From DATCVR01 sp036566745 (lineage in GTDB: Bacteria; Actinomycetota; Actinomycetes; Jiangellales; Jiangellaceae), in contig DATCVR010000017.1 of assembly GCA_036566745.1 (NCBI GenBank), forward strand, positions 1 to 38,490: a stretch of 38,490 bases of DNA, written 5' to 3'. Below are positions 15,771-24,108 of the stretch, piece by piece. The first letter of the stretch is position 1; every line of letters begins with the position of its first letter. The position numbers and the translations under genes were made by a program. The notes under the pieces are model-generated. The model did no database searches, was not told where the DNA came from, and worked only from the letters and a program-made list of their open reading frames with translations.

Positions 15771-16502
15771 GTGTCGATGCAGTTCGGATACGTCTCGCCC
15801 GAGCAGATCATGAAGGACCGGGCCGATTACGCCCGCAAGGGCATCGCCCGCGGCCGCTCGGTCGTCGTCCTGCAATACTCGGGCGGCATCCTGTTCGTGG
15901 CCGAGAGCCCGTCGCCGTCGCTGCACAAGATCAGCGAGATCTACGACCGCATCGCGTTCGCGGCCGTGGGCAAGTACAACGAGTTCGAGAACCTCCGCCA
16001 GGCCGGTGTCCGCCTGGCTGACCTGCGGGGTTACTCCTTCGATCGGGTCGATGTCTCCGGTCGGGCACTCGCCAACGTGTATGCCCAGACCCTCGGCACC
16101 ATCTTCACCCAGGAGCCGAAGCCGTACGAGGTCGAGCTGGTGGTGGCCGAGGTCGGCGCCACCGCCGCGGCCGACCAGATCTACCGCATCACCTACGACG
16201 GCTCGGTGGCCGCCGAGACCGGCTACGCCGTCATGGGCGGGGCGTCCGAGCAGGTCGGGCGACATGTCAGCGACAATTTCACCGCCGGCGCGTCGCTCGA
16301 GGGCTCGCTGCGCCTGGCGGTCGACGCGCTCGGCCTCGACAACGGCGGCGAGGCGCGCCAGCTGGCCACCACCCAGCTCGAGGTCGCCATCCTCGACCGC
16401 GAGCGTCCGCGGCGTACCTTCCGCCGGATCCCGGCCTCCGCGTTGGACGATCTTCTCGACAGGCGGGACGTAGGTACGGACTCTCCGGCGTCGGACGACT
16501 AA
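15771..16502 (+). CDS. prcA: Proteasome alpha subunit PrcA
   Basis: A 243-residue outer-ring subunit. The N-terminal MQFGYVSPEQIMKDRADYARKG is the gating segment and H0 helix on which Mpa docks. Conserved alpha-subunit features follow (GRSVVVLQYSGGILFVAESPS, the ISEIYDRIAFAAVGKYNEFENLR block and the YDGSVAAETGYAVMGG segment). The C-terminal tail after ALDDLL is short and acidic, and is presumably flexible. The GTG start has GAGAGGA seven bases upstream. It has no protease residues, as expected, and forms the gated axial pore. Confidence 0.97.
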   Translation: MSMQFGYVSPEQIMKDRADYARKGIARGRSVVVLQYSGGILFVAESPSPSLHKISEIYDRIAFAAVGKYNEFENLRQAGVRLADLRGYSFDRVDVSGRALANVYAQTLGTIFTQEPKPYEVELVVAEVGATAAADQIYRITYDGSVAAETGYAVMGGASEQVGRHVSDNFTAGASLEGSLRLAVDALGLDNGGEARQLATTQLEVAILDRERPRRTFRRIPASALDDLLDRRDVGTDSPASDD

Positions 16503-16511
16503 GGTCAGGTC

Positions 16512-17873
16512 ATGGACCGCCGCATCTTCGGCCTCGAGAACGAGTACGGCGTCACGTGCACGTTCCGCGGACAGCGGCGGCTCTCGCCGGACGAGGTCGC
16601 CCGATACCTGTTCCGCCGCGTGGTCACCTGGGGTCGCAGCAGCAACGTCTTCCTCTCCAACGGCGCCCGGCTGTACCTCGACGTCGGCAGCCACCCCGAG
16701 TACGCCACCCCCGAGTGCGACTCCATCACCGATCTCGTCACGCACGACAAGGCCGGCGAGCGGGTCCTCGAGGGGCTGCTCGTCGACGCTGAGAAGCGCC
16801 TGGCCGAAGAAGGCATCGCGGGCGACGTCTACCTGTTCAAGAACAACACCGACTCCGCGGGCAACTCCTACGGCTGCCACGAGAACTACCTGGTCGGGCG
16901 GCACGGCGAGTTCTCCCGGCTCGCCGACGTCCTGATCCCGTTCCTGGTCACCCGGCAGATGATCTGCGGTGCGGGCAAGGTGTTGCAGACCCCGCGCGGC
17001 GCGGTCTACGCGGTGAGCCAGCGCGCCGAGCACATCTGGGAGGGCGTCTCCAGCGCCACCACCCGAAGCCGGCCGATCATCAACACCCGCGACGAACCCC
17101 ACGCCGACGCCGAGCGCTACCGCCGCCTCCATGTCATCGTCGGCGACTCCAACATGAACGAATGCACCACGTTGCTCAAGGTGGGCGCCACCGACCTGGT
17201 CCTCCGGATGATCGAGGCCGGCGTCGGGCTGCGCGACATGAGCCTCGAGAACCCGATCCGGGCCATCCGCGAGATCAGCCACGACATCACCGGGCGCCGC
17301 AAGGTCCGCCTGGCCGGGGGCCGCGAGGCGTCCGCCCTCGAGATCCAGGAGGAGTACTTCACCAAGGCCCGCGACTTCGTCGAGCGCCGCGACATCGGTA
17401 CCCCCATCGTGCTGCGGGTGCTCGAGCTGTGGGAGCGCACCATCAAGTCCATCGACTCCGGCGATCTCGCCCTCATCGAGCGCGAGATCGACTGGGTCAG
17501 CAAGTACCGCCTGATCGAGCGCTACCGCGCCAAGCACAACATGACCCTCACCCACCCGCGCGTCGCTCAGCTCGACCTCGCCTACCACGACATCCACCGC
17601 CAGCGTGGCCTGTACTACCTGCTCGAACGCCGTGGCGGGGTGGCCCGCATCTCCCGCGACATCGAGATCTTCGAGGCCAAGTCGGTGCCGCCGCAGACCA
17701 CCCGGGCCAAGCTGCGCGGCGAGTTCATCAAGCGAGCCCAGGAGCGTCGGCGTGACTTCACCGTCGACTGGGTCCATCTCAAGCTCAACGACCAAGCCCA
17801 GCGCACCGTGCTGTGCAAGGATCCGTTCCGGTCGGTCGACGAGCGCGTGGCGCGGCTGATCGAGGGGATGTGA
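16512..17873 (+). CDS. pafA: Pup-protein ligase PafA
   Basis: A 453-residue ligase that phosphorylates the C-terminal Glu of Pup with ATP and couples it to substrate lysines. Metal-binding Glu9 lies in IFGLENEYG, catalytic-base Asp57 in LYLDVGSHPEY, then YGCHENYLVGR, RPIINTRDEPHADAERYRRLHVIVGD and the C-terminal domain from about residue 390 (RDFTVDWVHLKLND, CKDPF). The Dop-specific loop is absent. The spacing of nine bases after prcA places it at the end of the pup-prcBA-pafA operon. There is no clear terminator after it. Confidence 0.97.
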   Translation: MDRRIFGLENEYGVTCTFRGQRRLSPDEVARYLFRRVVTWGRSSNVFLSNGARLYLDVGSHPEYATPECDSITDLVTHDKAGERVLEGLLVDAEKRLAEEGIAGDVYLFKNNTDSAGNSYGCHENYLVGRHGEFSRLADVLIPFLVTRQMICGAGKVLQTPRGAVYAVSQRAEHIWEGVSSATTRSRPIINTRDEPHADAERYRRLHVIVGDSNMNECTTLLKVGATDLVLRMIEAGVGLRDMSLENPIRAIREISHDITGRRKVRLAGGREASALEIQEEYFTKARDFVERRDIGTPIVLRVLELWERTIKSIDSGDLALIEREIDWVSKYRLIERYRAKHNMTLTHPRVAQLDLAYHDIHRQRGLYYLLERRGGVARISRDIEIFEAKSVPPQTTRAKLRGEFIKRAQERRRDFTVDWVHLKLNDQAQRTVLCKDPFRSVDERVARLIEGM

Positions 17874-17960
17874 CCCGGCCTCAGCCATCTCTCAGGCAGC
17901 GGGGTTAGGGTTGACCCTTCGTGCCTGACGATTGTCACCGATTCTTGAGGACACCTCGAC

Positions 17961-18980
17961 GTGCGTAGAACATCGCTGGTTACCGCACTTGTGATCACTT
18001 CCGGGCTTGCGCTGGCGGCGTGCGGGTCCGACGCCGACAACGCCGCGAGCGTCTCGACCGACATGGGCGTGACCGTCGCCGGTGCCGCGGGGGAGAAGCC
18101 GGACCTCACCATCCCTGAGGACGATCCTTCGGCCGAGCTCGAGACCGAGGTGCTGTCCGAGGGCGACGGCGCCGAGGTCGGCGCGGACGACTTCGTCGTG
18201 GCCCACTACCTCGGCCAGACCTGGGCGCCCAAGGACGGCGAGGAGAACGTCTTCGACAACTCCTACGATCGCGGTCAGGTCGCCGGATTCTCGTTGAACG
18301 GCGTGGTCCCGGGGTGGAAGGAAGGCCTGACGGGCCAGACCGTCGGCTCCCGCGTCCTGCTCTCGATCCCACCGGACCTCGGCTACGGCGCCGACCCGAC
18401 CAGCGAGCTCGCCGAGGACACGCTGGTGTTCGTCGTCGACATCGTCGACGTCGTGCCGGCCGATGCCGGGGTCTCGGGCACGCCGGTCGCGGATCTGCCG
18501 GCCGACCTCCCGGTGGTCGCAGGCGAGGGCGCCGCCGACCCCACGGTCACGTTCCCCGCCACGGCCACGCCGCCCACCACGTCCGGCGCCACGTTGCTCC
18601 TCGCGGGCGACGGCGACGACCTCGGGACCCTGACAGCTCCCGCGCCCGAGGCCACCGACGGCACCGAAGTGCCGGCCGACCCGGCCGCGGCCGCCACCAA
18701 CATCGTCGTCCAGGTGCTCCAGGCGTCCTATGCCACCGGCGAGGTGCAGTACTCCTCGCGCTCGGAGATCGGCGGCCAGCCGGCGCAAGGTGCGCTGGCG
18801 ATGCCGGCCGATCAGCTGCCCGGCCTCGCCGAGGCACTCGAGGGTCAGAAGGTGGGCAGTCGCGTGCTCGTCCGGATCGCGGCTGCTGACAATGTCACCG
18901 AGGCGGCGCCCGCAGGCGAGGCGCTGGCCCTCGTCATCGACGTCGTCGGCAAGTTCGATCCTCAAGAGGAGCAGAAGTGA
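17961..18980 (+). CDS. FKBP-type peptidyl-prolyl isomerase lipoprotein, with a second degenerate FKBP-like half
   Basis: A 339-residue secreted lipoprotein. The signal peptide MRRTSLVTALVITSGLALAAC has the lipobox LAAC with Cys21. The first FKBP domain (about residues 45-160) has DDFVVAHYLGQTW, VFDNSYDRG, VVPGWKEGLTGQTVGSRVLLSIP and DTLVFVVDIVDV. A Pro/Ala/Thr-rich linker follows. The second half (about 190-330) repeats the pattern in eroded form (NIVVQVLQASYATGEVQYSS, LPGLAEALEGQKVGSRVLVRI, ALALVIDVVGKF) without the usual F-D-x-S and G-W motifs. It may be inactive or a binding module. The start is GTG. It overlaps the next FKBP gene by four bases (GTGA). Confidence 0.9.
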   Translation: MRRTSLVTALVITSGLALAACGSDADNAASVSTDMGVTVAGAAGEKPDLTIPEDDPSAELETEVLSEGDGAEVGADDFVVAHYLGQTWAPKDGEENVFDNSYDRGQVAGFSLNGVVPGWKEGLTGQTVGSRVLLSIPPDLGYGADPTSELAEDTLVFVVDIVDVVPADAGVSGTPVADLPADLPVVAGEGAADPTVTFPATATPPTTSGATLLLAGDGDDLGTLTAPAPEATDGTEVPADPAAAATNIVVQVLQASYATGEVQYSSRSEIGGQPAQGALAMPADQLPGLAEALEGQKVGSRVLVRIAAADNVTEAAPAGEALALVIDVVGKFDPQEEQK

Positions 18981-19342
18981 GCTTGGAACGCCCCGAGATC
19001 GAGTTCCCCGGCGGTCAGCCGCCGGCCACGCTCGAGATCAATGACATCGTCGCAGGTGACGGCGCCGAGGCCACTCCCGGTGCCACGGTGCTCGTCCACT
19101 ACGTCGGTGTCGAGTTCGAGACCGGCGAGGAGTTCGACGCGTCGTGGAACCGCGGCGCGCCGATCGAGTTCCCGCTGCGTGGCCTGATCCAGGGGTGGCA
19201 GGACGGCATCCCCGGCATGAAGGTCGGTGGGCGTCGCAAGCTCACCGTGCCGCCGGAGCAGGCGTACGGCCCGGCCGGTGCCGGCCACCGGCTGTCGGGC
19301 AAGACGTTGATCTTCGTGATCGACCTGCTCGACGTCCGCTGA
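18977..19342 (+). CDS. Cytoplasmic FKBP-type peptidyl-prolyl cis-trans isomerase
   Basis: A 121-residue single-domain FKBP with no signal peptide. Active-site segments are TVLVHYVGVEF, EFDASWNRGAPIEFPL, LIQGWQDGIPGMKVGGRRKLTVPPEQAYG and LIFVIDLLDV, all intact. The GTG start overlaps the stop of the lipoprotein FKBP, and AGAGGAG lies five bases upstream, so the two are co-translated. It probably acts as a folding helper. Association of FKBP genes with pafA is common in actinobacteria, but no direct role in pupylation is established by the sequence. A strong bidirectional hairpin follows. Confidence 0.93.
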   Translation: MSLERPEIEFPGGQPPATLEINDIVAGDGAEATPGATVLVHYVGVEFETGEEFDASWNRGAPIEFPLRGLIQGWQDGIPGMKVGGRRKLTVPPEQAYGPAGAGHRLSGKTLIFVIDLLDVR

Positions 19343-19363
19343 GTTCCTGGCGACAGCCACACC

Positions 19364-19411
19364 CGCGCCCGCGCCGCCGCGACGATCAATCGTCGCGGCG
19401 GCGCGGGCGCG
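19364..19411. terminator. Bidirectional terminator, 23-bp perfect inverted repeat reaching into tetR
   Basis: Arms 19364-19386 and 19389-19411 are exact reverse complements, almost pure G+C and A-free apart from the GAT at the tip. The right arm is also the last codons of the convergent tetR gene (RRRDD-stop), so the hairpin serves both FKBP2 and the regulator. Confidence 0.85.
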
Positions 19412-20084
19412 TCGACGTTCCGAGGCGGACCATCGCGCGATACAACGCCTTCGGTGGCGGCGCGGGCGGCAGGGGATGCGCCTCGGTGGTCCCGAACGCC
19501 TGTAACAGGTACGCGACGAGCCGACGCCACGCGTCGGGAGCGTCGTTGCCGGTGGCGGCGACGACGCCGGCGTTGGCCATGAGCACGATCACCAGGTCCT
19601 CGGCGGAGAAGTCGGCCCGCAGCCGTCCGATGTCCTTCGCCCGGGCGATGAGCTCGGTGAAGCCGCGGTACGCCTCGTCGCGGGTGGCTTCCAGGGCCCC
19701 GGCCGTGGGGAAGCTCAGGGTGAGGACGTCGGCGAATCCGCGGTCGCCGGCCTGCATCGCGCAGACGGTCTCGACGTAGGTCGTGAATCCGTGCCAGGGA
19801 TCGGCGTCGGCCAGCGCCGTGGTGATCGCGGCCGCGTACGCCTCCATCCGGTCGGTGAAGACGGCGGCGACGAGATCCTCGCGGGTGGGGAAGCGACGGT
19901 AGAGCGTGGCGATGCCCACCTGCGCGCGGCGGGCGATCGCCGTCATCGGCACGTCGAGCCCTTCGTCGGCGAAGACCTCGCGCGCCGCGGCGACGATCCG
20001 GGTGCGGTTGCGCTCGGCGTCGGATCGAAGACCGGACTCGCTGCTGCCGCGCGATCGCCGCTCCGGGGGCTGCGATGACGTCAT
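19386..20084 (-). CDS. TetR-family transcriptional regulator
   Basis: A 232-residue repressor-type regulator. The helix-turn-helix is at about residues 27-73 (RIVAAAREVFADEG, VPMTAIARRAQVGIATLYRRFPTREDLVAAVF). The ligand-binding part is the SbtR-like C-terminal half, ending in a Pro/Arg-rich tail. ATG 20084 is preferred over the upstream in-frame ATG because a TAAGGT box lies seven bases before it, and the upstream alternative would run into the operator. It is divergent from a quinone-oxidoreductase-like gene, the classic arrangement for a TetR controlling its neighbour and itself. Confidence 0.9.
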   Translation of the reverse strand: MTSSQPPERRSRGSSESGLRSDAERNRTRIVAAAREVFADEGLDVPMTAIARRAQVGIATLYRRFPTREDLVAAVFTDRMEAYAAAITTALADADPWHGFTTYVETVCAMQAGDRGFADVLTLSFPTAGALEATRDEAYRGFTELIARAKDIGRLRADFSAEDLVIVLMANAGVVAATGNDAPDAWRRLVAYLLQAFGTTEAHPLPPAPPPKALYRAMVRLGTSTRPRRRDD

Positions 20085-20091
20085 GCGATAA

Positions 20092-20097
20092 ACCTTA
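20092..20097 (-). promoter_or_regulatory. -10 box of the leaderless tetR transcript
   Basis: TAAGGT on the minus strand, seven bases before the tetR ATG at 20084. It directly abuts the operator palindrome at 20098, so repressor binding would cover the -35 region of this promoter. Confidence 0.5.
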
Positions 20098-20160
20098 GCG
20101 AACTGGAATACCTCTTCCAGTTCGCGTGCTACATCGGATGCTGGAACTGGAAACACCAGT
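20098..20160. promoter_or_regulatory. TetR operator region with three GAACTGGAA half-sites
   Basis: A perfect palindrome with 11-bp arms (20098-20108 and 20115-20125, 6-bp spacer) contains GAACTGGAA and its complement TTCCAGTTC. A third GAACTGGAA copy lies at 20144-20152, with a short ACTGG/CCAGT pair spanning 20146-20160. The sites fill the gap between the divergent tetR and oxidoreductase genes. Binding of the adjacent TetR protein is inferred. Confidence 0.7.
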
Positions 20161-20188
20161 CCACTTAGCGTCCGGAGGATCGTCTGTC

Positions 20189-21127
20189 ATGCGCGCACTC
20201 ACTGTCCCGTCCCTGTCCGCGCCCCTTACCGTCGCCACCCTGCCCACGCCCGGCCCCGGTGAGGGCGAGGTGCTGGTCAAGGTCGCGTCGTCGTCCGTCA
20301 ACGGCTTCGATCTGGCGACCGCCGGCGGAATTCTGCAGGGGATGATGGAACACCGGTTCCCGCTGGTCCTCGGCAAGGACTTCGCCGGAACCGTCGAGGC
20401 GCTCGGCGCGGGCGTGTCCGAGTTCGGCGTGGGCGACCCGGTGTTCGGCGTGGTCATGAAGCCGTTCGTGGGCGAGGGGTCGCTGGCCGAGTACGTCACG
20501 GTTCCGGCGGGACACGGGATCGCCCGCATCCCGGCCGGAGTCTCCGTCGCCGACGCCGGTGCGCTCGGACTGGCCGGGACCGCCGCACTCGACTCGCTGA
20601 CGGCCATGGGGCTGACGCCTCGCCAGACGGTGCTGGTCGTGGGTGCGAGCGGCGGTGTCGGGTCGCTGACCGTCCAGTACGCCCTGGCGCTGGGTGCGCG
20701 CGTCATCGCCACCGCACGGGCCGGGGCGGAGGAGTCGTTCGTGCGGTCCCTGGGAGACGAGCGGCTGCACGTCGTGGACCACTCGGCAGACCTCGCGGCG
20801 CAGGTCCACGCCCTGGCGCCCGCTGGCGTGGATGCGGCGATCCACCTGGCCGGCGACCCCTCGGCCGTCCTCGAGCTCGTCGCGGACGGAGGAACGGTCG
20901 CCTCGACCCTCGGGATCGGCCCGGACGCCGGGGGCGATCGGGACCTGAGCATCGCGTCCGTCATGGCGGATCCGACGTCCGCGACACTCGACCGCCTGGC
21001 CGCCGACGTGTCGGAGGGAAGACTTCGGGTGCCGGTGACTCGTACGTACTCCCTCGACGCGGCATCCGCGGCGTTCGCCGACTTCGCCGCCGGGTCGATC
21101 GGCAAGCTCGCCGTGAGTCTCGGCTGA
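20189..21127 (+). CDS. Zinc-independent quinone oxidoreductase (MDR superfamily)
   Basis: A 312-residue NAD(P)H-dependent alcohol dehydrogenase-like protein. The N-terminal GroES-like domain contains LVKVASSSVNGFDLATAGG and LGKDFAGTVEALGAGV. The nucleotide fold has VLVVGASGGVGSLTVQYA. Catalytic-zinc cysteines are absent, which places it among quinone oxidoreductases and enoyl reductases. ATG 20189 is selected over an upstream in-frame ATG because GGAGGA lies nine bases before it and the alternative start is inside the operator. It is likely derepressed when the adjacent TetR binds an electrophile or quinone. The substrate is unknown. Confidence 0.9.
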   Translation: MRALTVPSLSAPLTVATLPTPGPGEGEVLVKVASSSVNGFDLATAGGILQGMMEHRFPLVLGKDFAGTVEALGAGVSEFGVGDPVFGVVMKPFVGEGSLAEYVTVPAGHGIARIPAGVSVADAGALGLAGTAALDSLTAMGLTPRQTVLVVGASGGVGSLTVQYALALGARVIATARAGAEESFVRSLGDERLHVVDHSADLAAQVHALAPAGVDAAIHLAGDPSAVLELVADGGTVASTLGIGPDAGGDRDLSIASVMADPTSATLDRLAADVSEGRLRVPVTRTYSLDAASAAFADFAAGSIGKLAVSLG

Positions 21128-21140
21128 CGGCGAGCGCAGT

Positions 21141-22151
21141 TCAGCGCAGGTAGGCCGACCATCGCTCCAGTGAGCTGACGACGCGTGGCAGCGTCCGCGA
21201 GGCCGTGGCGACCTCGCGGGCGCCGAACGCCTGCCGTTCGGCGTCGGCGTCACGATGCCCGAGGGCCAGCCAGAGGCACCAGGCGGTGAAGCCCAGCGTC
21301 GATCGCAACACACCGGCGAACGCGGAGACGTCGGCGGCGCCGATCGGCCCGCCTGCGTCGGCATAGGCCTCGACCACCTCGCGCACCACTCGCTGCGCCC
21401 CCGGGTCCTGTCCGTCGTCCCCGCTGAGCGCTTGGGCGAAGTCGAAGGCCACCCCGACGGTCTCCCACCACGGCACCTCGGGACCGGCGTGATCCCAGTC
21501 GATGAGGCTCAGGCCGCGGGGCGTACGCACCACGTTGGCCGCCGAGACGTCACGGTGGGCCAGGTAGGCCTGTGGCGCTTCGGCCGATGCGGCGAGCACG
21601 ATCGCGGTGGCGTCCTCGACGGTCGCCAGCAGTGATCGAGCCGGGCCGGCCACGACGAGCGAGCGGGCCTCCGCCTCCGCCACCCACTCCCGCCACTCGG
21701 GGATCGGATGGACGGGCGTCGAGCCGTCGTCGTCGAGGTCGGCGGTCAGGTCGAGGCCCACAACCCGCCCCAGCATCGTGCCCAGCCATCGCGTCGGCGG
21801 GGGAGCGGAGGACGTCCTCAGGTCGCGACCTTCGACCCATTCGGCGACCCGGACGAGAACGGTGCCGGTGTCGTGCCAATACCCGATCGCCGGGGCCGGC
21901 GGGTCGATCGGGCGTGGCATCGGCAGGTCTGCCGCGAAGGCCGCGTGCTCCAGGCAGTGAGCCCGCTGCTTGGCGTCGCGATGCCAGTCGCCCCGGAGCT
22001 GGTCGGTCTTGACCACCCACCGTCCGCGTGAGGTGGTGAACACCCACGCGTCGGTGGACACGCCTCCGTGCAGCTCTTCGGGCTCGGCTACAAGCGTGCC
22101 GAGCCCGAAGAAATTCGCGATCTCTGTCCCGTCCGGCGTCACGCGGATCAT
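21141..22151 (-). CDS. Aminoglycoside phosphotransferase (APH)-fold kinase
   Basis: A 336-residue small-molecule kinase. The N-lobe includes a Lys in RWVVKTDQL. The catalytic loop is LAHRDVSAANVV (H-x-D...N pattern) and the metal-binding loop is LIDWDHAG. Between them stand CLEHAAFAADLPMPRP and VRVAEWVEGRDL, typical of the APH/choline kinase superfamily. It follows the drug-exporter genes on the same strand after 46 bases, so it is probably in their operon and may inactivate the exported compound. That role is inference, and aminoglycosides are only one of many possible substrates. It converges with the oxidoreductase gene with only 13 bases between stops and no hairpin. Confidence 0.8.
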   Translation of the reverse strand: MIRVTPDGTEIANFFGLGTLVAEPEELHGGVSTDAWVFTTSRGRWVVKTDQLRGDWHRDAKQRAHCLEHAAFAADLPMPRPIDPPAPAIGYWHDTGTVLVRVAEWVEGRDLRTSSAPPPTRWLGTMLGRVVGLDLTADLDDDGSTPVHPIPEWREWVAEAEARSLVVAGPARSLLATVEDATAIVLAASAEAPQAYLAHRDVSAANVVRTPRGLSLIDWDHAGPEVPWWETVGVAFDFAQALSGDDGQDPGAQRVVREVVEAYADAGGPIGAADVSAFAGVLRSTLGFTAWCLWLALGHRDADAERQAFGAREVATASRTLPRVVSSLERWSAYLR

Positions 22152-22197
22152 TGTGCCGTGGCTCAGGAACGCGGCACATCGCCCGCTCTCAGCACGG

Positions 22198-23048
22198 TCA
22201 GCGGCTCAACCTCTGGTACCGGCGGACCGCGAGCGGCACGAAGATCACCAGCAGTGCCACCGGCCACGCCACAGCCATCAGGAGGGCGTTCTCGGAGATC
22301 CACGAGTCGCCACCCAGGCCCGGGTTGCCGAACAGCTCGCGGCTGGCGGCGACGGTGGAGGACAACGGGTTCCACTCCGCGATCGTGCCGAGCCACCCGG
22401 GCAGCAGCTGCGGCGCGATGAAGACATTGGCCAGCGCCGTCAGCGGGAAGGCAAGCGGGAAGACGATGATCCCGACGGTGTCGGCGTTGGGCACGACCAG
22501 GCCGAGGTAGATACCCATCCAGGTGAGGGCGAAGCGCAGCAACAGGATCAGCCCGATCGCGGCGAGCGCGTTGCCGACGCCGCGATGCCAGCTCCACCCG
22601 ACCAGCAGCCCGCACCCGATCAGCACGCCGATCTCGATCAGGGCCCGGAAGACGTCGGCGATGCTGCGCCCGGTGAGCAGGGCGGTTCGAGCCACCGGCA
22701 TCGAGCGGAACCGGTCGATGACACCCCGTTCGACATCGAACGCCACCGCGGTCGCCGTCGCGCCGAGCCCGTACACCATGGTCATCGCGAACACCCCGGG
22801 GAGCAGGAACTCGCGATAGCTGCCGCCGCCGGGCACCGCCATCCCGCTGCCGAACACGTAGCCGAACACCAGCACGAACATGATCGGCAGGCCGAAGTAG
22901 AGGCCCATCTCGGCGGGATCGCGGACCACGTGGGAGAGGTTCCGCTTGGTCATCGTCCATCCGTCGGCCACCGCCCAGCGCAGCCGCGCGCTGCTGGTGC
23001 GGGGGAGCGTGGGTGTGGGGATCGGCGGGGCCGGGTCCAGGATGCTGG

Positions 23049-23052
<4 letters not shown>
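22198..23052 (-). CDS. ABC-2 type drug exporter permease (DrrB-like)
   Basis: A 284-residue membrane protein with six predicted helices. It has the ABC-2 layout: a soluble N-terminus, then LSHVVRDPAEMGLYFGLPIMFVLVFGYVFG, FLLPGVFAMTMVYG, VERGVIDRFRSMPVARTALLTGR (the conserved cytoplasmic E-R-G loop) and VFPLAFPLTALANVFIAPQLLPGWL. Its ATG overlaps the DrrA-like ATPase stop (ATGA). With that ATPase it should form an exporter for amphipathic drugs such as anthracyclines, by family analogy only. Confidence 0.9.
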
Positions 23053-24014
<962 letters not shown>

Positions 24015-24030
24015 GTCGTCCCTCTCGAGA

Positions 24031-24071
24031 AACTGTATATGGTGTAGACCTTGTGTAGGGTATACACAGTT
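24031..24071. promoter_or_regulatory. Operator between drrA-like and tetR genes
   Basis: An inner palindrome, TGTGTA (24052-24057), 5 bases, TACACA (24063-24068), sits inside a longer imperfect repeat, AACTGT at 24031-24036 and ACAGTT at 24066-24071. It overlaps the -10 box of the drrA-like promoter, as expected for TetR repression. It is a low-GC island in very GC-rich DNA. Confidence 0.65.
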
Positions 24072-24087
24072 ACTGAGCCGGCGTCAA
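24059..24087 (-). promoter_or_regulatory. Sigma-70-type promoter of the drrA-drrB-aph operon
   Basis: On the minus strand: -35 TTGACG (24087-24082), 17-bp spacer, -10 TATACC (24064-24059). The predicted start lies about 35 nt before the drrA-like ATG. Confidence 0.65.
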
Positions 24088-24108
24088 CCACGAGAGGGAG
24101 GGCCGTCC

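Noticed and set aside
17906..17937. TAGGGT and TTGTCA before the FKBP lipoprotein gene
   Set aside because: The two are in the wrong order or spacing for the RecA-NDp motif (TAGGGT comes first, and nothing like TAnnnT follows TTGTCA at the right distance). It could still hold a promoter, but I cannot define it.
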